Positions 54,401 through 63,400 of a DNA stretch of 64,000 nucleotides are shown here, piece after piece (position 1 is the first letter of the stretch; every line of letters starts with the position of its first letter). Source of the stretch: DATEDA01 sp963789885. Lineage in GTDB: Bacteria; Pseudomonadota; Gammaproteobacteria; Burkholderiales; SG8-39. The stretch covers positions 1 through 64,000 of the forward strand of contig CAWBNB010000020.1 of assembly GCA_963789885.1 (NCBI GenBank), given 5' to 3'. The position numbers and the translations under genes were made by a program. Under the pieces are notes generated by a model. That model saw nothing but the letters and a program-made list of their open reading frames with translations, made no database searches and was not told where the DNA came from.

Positions 54401-57400
54401 GCGACCTTCTCCGACGCGCTCAAGTTCGGGTTCAACTTCGAGCCGATCGCCGACTTCAATATCGACGCGAATGCGAGCTTCGACGCCAGCATCGGCGTCG
54501 ACTTCACGTTCGGGGTGGACCTTGGCGATCTGGCGGGCGGCGCGACCGTCGCGGACTCGTTCTTCGTTCGCGACGCCTCGGTCTCGGCCGACGCAACCAT
54601 CACCGCACTCGACATCAACGCGATCGCCCGGCTCGGCTTCCTGGACGTGAGCGTCCAGCACGGCTCGCTGGTCACTACCACGCCGATCTCGTTCGCCGTC
54701 GCCCTCAAGGACCCGGACGGGACGAACAAGGGCCAGGCGGGCGACACCGACGGCGGTCGAATCACGCTGAAGGAGTTGGGCGACAACCTGCTCACACCGG
54801 GCAACCTCATCCAGGCGCCCACCATCGGCGGTGGCCTCGAGGCCACGTTGCCGCTCGCCGCGTCGTTCCTCGGCGTGAGTACCGCGACCGCCGACACCAC
54901 GCTTACCGTCACCGTTCCGGACATCAGCGATCCGTCGACGATCTCGGTGGGCTTCCCCGCCGGGGCGAGCATCCAAAAATTCCTGGATTTCCGCAACATG
55001 AACGCGGCGCAGTTCGTCAGCCTGATCGCGGGGCTCGCGAGCAAGCTGCAAGGATTGCGGGACACGCAGTTCTTCAAGGATATCGACATCCCGTTCGTGC
55101 AGGGCGCCGTCAACGGCGTGCTCGACTTCACCGGATCGATCTCCCGCGGTCTCCTGTACGACCCGGGCGCGGACGCGGCGGTCGACGATGCGAAGCGTCT
55201 GGCGACCGACATCAACGACGCACTCGCGAGTGCCGGGCTCGACCGCAAGATCGTCGTGCAGGGCGAGGGCACCAAGCTCAAGTTCGAGGCGATCGACTAC
55301 ACGATCAGCGAGTTGCAGATCGCCAAGGGAGGCGGAGACGGCGGCGGGTACAACGACATCTGGAACGTCAGCACCGCGTTCACCGGCGCGAAGTTCTACG
55401 AGACGCCGACCGGCCGACCGGCCGCGCTCGGCAATGACGCCGAGCTGACGTTCACGCTGAAGCGGACCGGCCTGGACGACGAGGTGGTCACCGTCAAGAT
55501 CAAGAAGGCGGACACCACCGACAACACCGCACTGGGCGACGACACCATCAAGCTCGTGGGTGCGAACAACGCCGCGACGTTCGAGAGCGCGCAGGGGCTC
55601 GCCGCCCGACTGGTCCAGATTCTCGGCTCGTCGCTCGTGCAGTACGTCGCCGACGATCCGAACACCGCCGACGTCGACGAAAGCGCGATCACCGTCGCGC
55701 TCGGCACGCTGCTGCCGAAGACGACGCTCACCACGGACCTGCCGATCGACTTCAACCTCGACCTCGGTTCGGTGATCGGCGTCGAGAGCAACTCGATCGT
55801 CCGCATCTCGGCGGAGGCCGGCTTCGACCAGAATTTCATCATCGGCGCCTATCTCGGCGACACGGTGCCGGGCGCGGTGTCGAGCCTGCAAGGCGGCACG
55901 CTGCTCAGCAGCCTGAACGACGGGGACGGGGTCGACATCAGCACGAGCCCGGCGATCACGGCACCGGACGGCGTCATCAAGACCTATGGGCGCCTGTCCG
56001 GCGACGCGAGCTTCAGCCTGACGACGAAAGTCGCGAACGTCGAGACCACCGCCGGCTTCACGGTCAAGGCGAGCGACACGGCGACCAACACCACAACGGC
56101 GGACCTCGTCGCCGACATCAACGCGGCGCTCGGCAGCGCCTCCGTGCGCGGCGCACCCATCTCGACGTTCGTCCTGTCCGGCGACGCGACCTTCGACGTG
56201 AAGATCGGCGCCACGACGACTTCGGTGACAGTCCTGAAAGCGGACACCGACGGAACCAAGCCGAACACGACGGCCAACGCGTCGCTGGCGGATCTCGTGG
56301 CCGATATCAACACCGCCCTGACGAATGCGGGCATCGCGGACAAGATCCTCGCGGAAGCCAGCGCCACGGTGATCGGCACCGGCGCCACCGCGCAGAACGT
56401 GAACGTGATCGTGCTGCGCAACAAGGCGGGGACCAACGAGTTCTCGGTGAAGGCCACCAACGACAGCGCGAAGAAGGAGTTGAAGCTGCCCGCGGTGGAG
56501 ACGACCGCCAAGGTCCTCTCCACGCTCGTCACCGCGGTGGCGGACGGCAACCGCATCGGGCTCGTCGCCAAGCCAAGCGTGGATGCGCTCAGCCTCACGA
56601 CGACACAGAACGACGTGGCGGTGAAGGACCTCGGCTTCCAGACGAGTATGACCGCCAGTGGGCCGCTCGTGGGGTCGAATCTGTCGTCGTTCGTGCTGCA
56701 GACGGGCGACGCTCTGTTCTCGCTCGAGTTCGGCGGAAACATCTACGACGTCACCGTCAAAGCGAGCGACACCGCTGACAACGGTACTGACATCACCAAG
56801 CTCGTCTCCGACGTGAATTCCGCGCTGGCGAACGCGAAGAATCGCGGCACCGGTCTCACTCAAAGCGTCGCGGGCTCGATTCAGGCGCGGGCTTCAGGGG
56901 CCGGGATCGCGCTGTGGATCACCAACGCCAACGTGACGTCGGTCAAGTTCACGGCCGCCATCGACAACGCCACGGTCACCGAGCTCGGTCTCGCCGACGA
57001 GGACACGTTCACGCCGCTTCTCATCGCGGCGACCAAGGAGGTGCCGCTCATCGTCGGCCGCATTTCCGCCGACACGACGCTCGACTTCTCGATCAACGGC
57101 GCGGCCGCAATTCCGGTCATGCTGTATGCCGACGACACGGCGACCAACACGACCGTCCTGAACCTCGTCGCGGACATCAACCAGGCGCTCGATGTCCCGT
57201 CGATCAAGACCGGAACGCTGTCGTCCTTCGTGCTCGCAAGCGACGTGACGTTCACGGTGCAGGTGAGCAACGGGAACGGCTCGACCACCAAGCAGGTCAC
57301 CGTTTTCAAGGCCGACACCGACGGGACCAAGCTGAACAGCACGGCGAACACCAAACTCTCGGATCTTGTCGGGGATATCAACGCCGCGCTGAAGGTGCAG

Positions 57401-60400
57401 GGCCTCGACACGCTGGTGGTTGCCAAGCCCTCCGGGGCGAGCTCCGCGACCGGGCACGCGCGCATCCGGTTCGACGGGACGAGCGACGCGGCGGCCCCGG
57501 CGAGCACGGTGACGCGCCTCGAAATCACGGCGAGCGCGAACAACGCGCTCAATCTGCCGACTGGTCGGGTGGCGCAGCGCCTGTCCGACAAGATCAAGGT
57601 CGACTCGATCGGGAATCAGCTCGTCTTCCTCGCCGTCGATCCCTTGATCACCGCCTTCAACCTGCAGCAAGTGCAGGGCGGTCTGCCGGAGCTTGGGCTC
57701 GCGACCTTGAGCGCCGGCGCGCTGACGGCCGACAACGCCGATCTGCTCATCACGGTGAGCAACAAGGGCGCCGGCCCGGCGAGCTACAAGGTCACGCTCG
57801 ACGGCCTCACGACCGTGCAGCAGGTGATCGACAAGATCGCCTTCGACACCAACGGCAAGGTCACTGCCGCGATCAATGGCGCGCACACCGGCCTTACGCT
57901 GACCGACACAACGTTCCTCCCGGTGACGGTGGACGCGAACGGCAAGCTCGTCACCAACCCGAACGCCTCCATGCTTTCGGTCATTGCCATCAACGGCTCC
58001 AAGGCCGCAATCGGCCTCGGCATTTCGGGCGTTGACTCCCTCAGCGCCGCGAACCTCGACGGCAAGATCGACGGCAAGCAGGTGAGCGGGATCAAGCTCA
58101 CCGACCGGTTCTTCATGCAGAACGCCGGCGTGGGCGCGAGCCTGACGATCACCACGCCCGAGCTCGATGCGAACAAGCAGGTGATCGGACCGAGCGGGAT
58201 CGACGCCCTTGCGAATTTCGGCTTCGTCGGGGTATCGCTCACCGGCGGCGGAACGCTGAGCGGGTCCATTCACGCCGGCTTCAAGGAACCGAGCACGAGC
58301 GGACCGGGCCACGACGGGCGCGTCTCGCTGACCGAGTTCATCGACGGGCTCGGCAACATCTCGACGCTGCTCGAGACGCCGACCATCACTGGTGACGGGT
58401 CGATCACCCTCGACGTCGACGTCAAGGGCGTGCCTTTCGCCGATCCAGCGACGGCGCAGATCAAGTTCGACCTCTTCAACCTCGGCGACCTGTTCGACAA
58501 GTACCCCAACAACGTAACCGGGCTTCCGGCGGCAGTGCGGACCGGCGATACGACGTTCACGCTTGCGGGCGACTTCACAAGCGCCTTCGCCAAGGGCGCG
58601 AAGGTTACGGTGGGAAGCTTCACGACCTTCGTCACGAACGTCGCGTTCGCCAACGGCACGACTACGGTGACGACCTTCGGGCCCGATCCGGCAGACTACC
58701 TGCCGAACGACCTGAGCGGGCTGGCGATCGGCACGCCGATAGCCCCGGCGCTGAAGATCCGGTTCGACAACTTCGAGAACCTGCTCGCGTTCAAGAACCC
58801 GGGCTTCGACTTCGATTCGATCCTCGACGCGCTGCTCGCGCTGCGCGACTTCCTCAACCAGTTCGATGCAGCGAGCGGCGTGCTCAGCACGCCCATCCCG
58901 CTCGTCAACGTCAGCGTAAACGACCTACTCAACTTCGCCGACAAGTTCTCCGACGCGCTGGAGAACGCGAAGCACGACCCGGCGGGGACGTTGCAGATCC
59001 TCGACCAGAAGATCAGCGAGGCATTCGGCGTCGACCCGTCACCACCCAATCCGGCCGATGATCTTTTGAAGTTCGAGCTCGATGACAACGGCACCGTTTC
59101 GGACCGCTCCGACGACATCATCAAATTCGAGTTCAATCTCAGCGCCGCCTTCAGCAAGTCGCTCAACATCGACATTCCGGGGCTGAACCTGCCCGCACCG
59201 TTCAACGTCGTGGACTTCGGCGGCGGCGCCAATCTCGCGGCGTCCGGTTCGGCCAGCTTCAAGCTGGATATGGGTGTCGGCCTGGCCGACCCGACGAAGG
59301 TGTACCTGTACGATTCGAGCGGCATCGCGGGCTCGCTGAATCTGTCCGGATCGGACATGGCGTTCCGCGTCGGCCTCGGGCCGCTCGGCCTGTCGATCAT
59401 CGACGGCGAGGCGAGCATCGCCGGCGCCATCGCGTCGACCTGGAATGCGAGCGCCGGCATCTTCGACTCGCGCCACAAGACGCAGCTGCAGGCAGGCAGT
59501 TTCGGGTCGGTGCTGGGCGCGCTGGATGCGACCCTTACCGCGCCGGTGAACGTGACGCTGCCGGTGTACTTCCCTACCGAGTCGCATTTCGTCGGCGACA
59601 TCACGCTTTCCGGAAACCTGACGGACATCGCGAACGGGCTCTACCTCAAGACCGATTCGAGTGCGGCGCCTGCGAACACGATCGTCCTCGACGTGTCCGA
59701 CGTCCTGGTCGACCTCACGTCGAGCTTCTCGAACCTCAGTCTGCTCGACCAGATCCTCTTCATCGTCGACGGCGTCGACCTCGTGCTGGGCGGCGTCCAG
59801 GATGCACTCGACGGCGAGATCCTCGGCGTCGACCTCCCGCTCATCGGCGACAAGCTCGCCGACGGCGCGCACTTCATCGGCGATCTCCGGAGCGGGTTCC
59901 TGCACGACTTCCGCGACCAGGTCGAAAAGCTTGCCAACCCCGACGACAACGGGATCAAGGACATCCTCTACAACCTGCTCGGGCCGGCGGGCCTGGGTCT
60001 GCTGCTCTCGACCGACGCCGGTCACAATGCGATCACCAACCCGCAGACCGGCGAATTCGTGCCGGGCACGAAGGCGGATATCCGTACTTTCAACAACCTG
60101 AGCCAGGTGAACAGCATCAGCGATGCCGACATCTGGTGGAAGTTCAAGATCGGCCGCAATCTGGTGAACACGGGCGGCGATCTCGGCCTCGACCTCGGCA
60201 TTCCCGGTTTCGGGTTGAAGACGGACGGCCAGGTCAAGCTCGACATCGACTGGCAGCTCGACCTCGGCTTCGGCCTCTCCGGCAAGGACGGCTTCTACTT
60301 CTTCCTGATGGATCCGGACACGGGCATTCCGCTCGCGACCCGGGCCGCGGCGCCCGAGCTGCAGATGACGGCGAAGGTGACCCTCCCGGGGGCGAGTCTC

Positions 60401-63400
60401 TCGGGCGAGCTGGGGTTCCTCGAGTTCACGGCGGTCAACAAGGACGTCGACGGCGACCCGAACGACAACAACACGCACCTCGCGGCAACGTTCGGGGTCA
60501 ACATCCGCAATAGCGCCGATCCGAACGACCAGCGCCTGGGTCTTTCGGAGCTCGGCAAGCTCGGATTCGACGTCCTGGTGGGCGCCGAGGCCTCGGCAGA
60601 GCTCGGGATGACCCTCGGCATTGCCGGCGACCAGGGCGGTTTCCCGCAGATTCAGGCGGACTTCCTGCTCGACTGGGCGATCGACGGCGATCCCGACCAG
60701 GCCGGCATCCAGCCGATCTCGCTGTTCAGCCCGCCTCCGGGCTTCAGCTTCGGCCGCTCGATCCAGGACGGCCTGAAGATCGTCGAGTTCCGGAACGTCA
60801 GCCTGGACGTCGGCGCGTATCTCTCGGACGTGGTCGGTCCGATCGTGCGCAAGGTCCAGGAGGTCACCGAGCCGGTCCAGCCGATCATCGACATCATCAC
60901 CACGCCGCTGCCGGTCCTGCACGAGCTCGGTCTCGACATCACGCTGCTCGACATCGCCAAGCAGACCGGGGCGGTCGACGCGGGCTTCATCGACTCGCTG
61001 CAGACGATCCTCGAGGTCGTTTCGACGCTCAACTCCGTCGATTTCTCGGCCGACGGCTCGCTCCTCGTGCCGTTCGGCAACTTCACCGTCTTCGATCGGG
61101 CCCAGGCCGGCCTCTTCGGCACCGACTTCGACCTCGGTTCGGGCAGCTTCGATCTCGATGATTTCGCGAACAAGATCCTCGGCCCGAACGGCCCGCTCAA
61201 GGGCCTGATATCGGGTCTGCCGTCGGGGCTGCAGGGCGTGATCGGCGACGTCGCGGGCGTGGCAAGCGACGTGCTGAAGGGCCTTGCCGAGCAGAACGGC
61301 GCCGCGGGCAGCGGCAAGAAGGCGTTCACCTTCCCGATCCTCGAGGACCCCTCGCAGGTGTTCGGGATGCTGATGGGCAAGCCCGCGGTGCTCATCGGCT
61401 TCGACATGGCCCCGCTCGACTTCAAGGCCTCGTTCACCGCGTTCTTCTCGATCTTCGGACCGCTCGGCGTCTCGATCAACCTCGACGCGGCGCTGCACAT
61501 CGACTTCGCGTTCGGCTACGACACCAAGGGATTCATCGACTTCGCCGACAGCGGCTTCAAGAACCCGCTGCTGCTGGCAGACGGCCTGTACGTCAGCGAC
61601 GATCCCACCGATCCGACCTACGACGGCTCCGGCGACGATCCGCCGGAGCTCACGTTCGACGGCGGCCTGTGGGCCGCCGCGGAGCTGAACCTCGGCATCG
61701 CGCGCGGCGGCGTCGGCGGCGGCATCTTCATCGGCGTCGATTTCAATCTCTTCGACCCGAACGACGACGGCCGCATCCGGCTCGACGAGCTCGTCGGCAA
61801 CTTCCTGAACCAGCTGAAGGCGCCGAACGAGGCGGAGCGGTTCCTCGCGCCGCTGGCGATCTTCGACGTGACCGGCAAGATCACCGCCGAGCTGTTCGCG
61901 TTCCTCAAGATCGATTTCGGCTTCTTCACGCTCGACAAGAAATTCGAGATCACGCCGCCGGCGACGCTCGCCGAGTTCGACGTCGATTTCTTCCGCCCGC
62001 CGGTCCTCGCGACCGAGCTCGACAACGGCGACCTGATCCTCAACATCGGCGACTTCTCGAAGCAGCGGGTGCTCGGCGACCTCACCGATTTCGGCGAAAA
62101 CATCCACGTCGAAGATGCCGGTCCGGGCAAGGTCGCCATCTGGTCGGACAATCTCGAGGACGCCGGCTCAAACGCCAAGCAGATCTACAGCGTGACCGGC
62201 AAGATAATCGCCTCCGGCGGAGAGGGCGACGACGTTATCGACCTTTCCGGCGTGCATGCGTCCAACATCAGGTTCGACCTCTCCGGCGGCGCCGGGAAAG
62301 ACAAGATCTGGGGGACCGCCGGCGGCGGCGTCATGCGCGGCGGCACCGGCGACGATGAGCTGCACGGCGGCGACGGCATGGACCTGATCTTCGGCAACGA
62401 GGGCAGCGACGAAATCCACGCCGGCAAGAGCGCGGACATCGTGCTGGGCGACGGCGGGACGGTTTCCGACGGGTTCGATCTCGCGAACCGGCACGGATTC
62501 GTCCGCGGCCTCTACGCGCTGACCGACGGCGCCGACACGCTGTACGGCGACGACGACGACGACATCCTGATCGGTTCGGGCGGCATCGACACGATCGACG
62601 GCGGCGCCAACAACGATCTCGTCATCGGCGATAGCGCGCTGCTGACCTTCAACAGCCCGCCGGTCGTGACCGAGACCGACCAGGACCCGCAAGCGTTCAA
62701 GGACATCCTCAAGGGCGGGACGGAAAACGACGTCATCTACGGTGGGCTCGGCGGCGACGAGATCTACGGCGAAGCCGGGAATGATCTGATCTACGGGGGC
62801 GGCGGCGCCGACACGATCGACGCGGGTGCGAACGACGACGTGGTCTTCGGGGACCTCGGAACCTTCCTGAATGGCGACCTCAACAAGCCGGTGGTCATCG
62901 CCGGCGGCGAGGGTGACACCATCCACGGCGGCAGCGGCAGCGACAAGCTGCTGGGCGGCGGCGGCAACGACACGATCCACGGGGACGACAACGACGACTA
63001 TATCTGGGGCGGCACCGGCGCCGATACGCTTTACGGCGATAACGGAAGCGACACCATTCTTGGCGAATCCGACCCGGACAAGCTCTACGGCGACGATGGT
63101 AGCGGTAACGCCGTCGACGGCGATGACACCCTCGAGGGTGGACAAGGCAATGACTTCGTCCGCGGCGGCCGCGGCGTGGATGTGCTGATCGCAGGGTATG
63201 GATCGGACGACCTCGACGGGCAGGAAGGCAGCGACTTCTACACGATCAACGCGCGCGGCGGCACGACCTCGGAAGTGACGATCGCGTACGACACCGGAAC
63301 CGGGCTCGACGACAGCGATCGCATGACGGTGTTCGGCACCGGGCAGGCCGACACGTTCCTGCTGCGCGCGATGGCGGACTATTACTTCCCGACGAAAGAG

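Noticed and set aside
49511..56863. Minus-strand open frame of 2450 codons
   Set aside because: It is the antisense of the giant adhesin: its translation is rich in Arg, Val, Asp and Glu with no domain, signal or ribosome-binding site, and it exists only because the plus-strand codons are GC-biased.
59039..62107. Minus-strand open frame of 1022 codons
   Set aside because: Same antisense shadow of the adhesin; the Glu/Arg/Val-rich text has no recognisable family.
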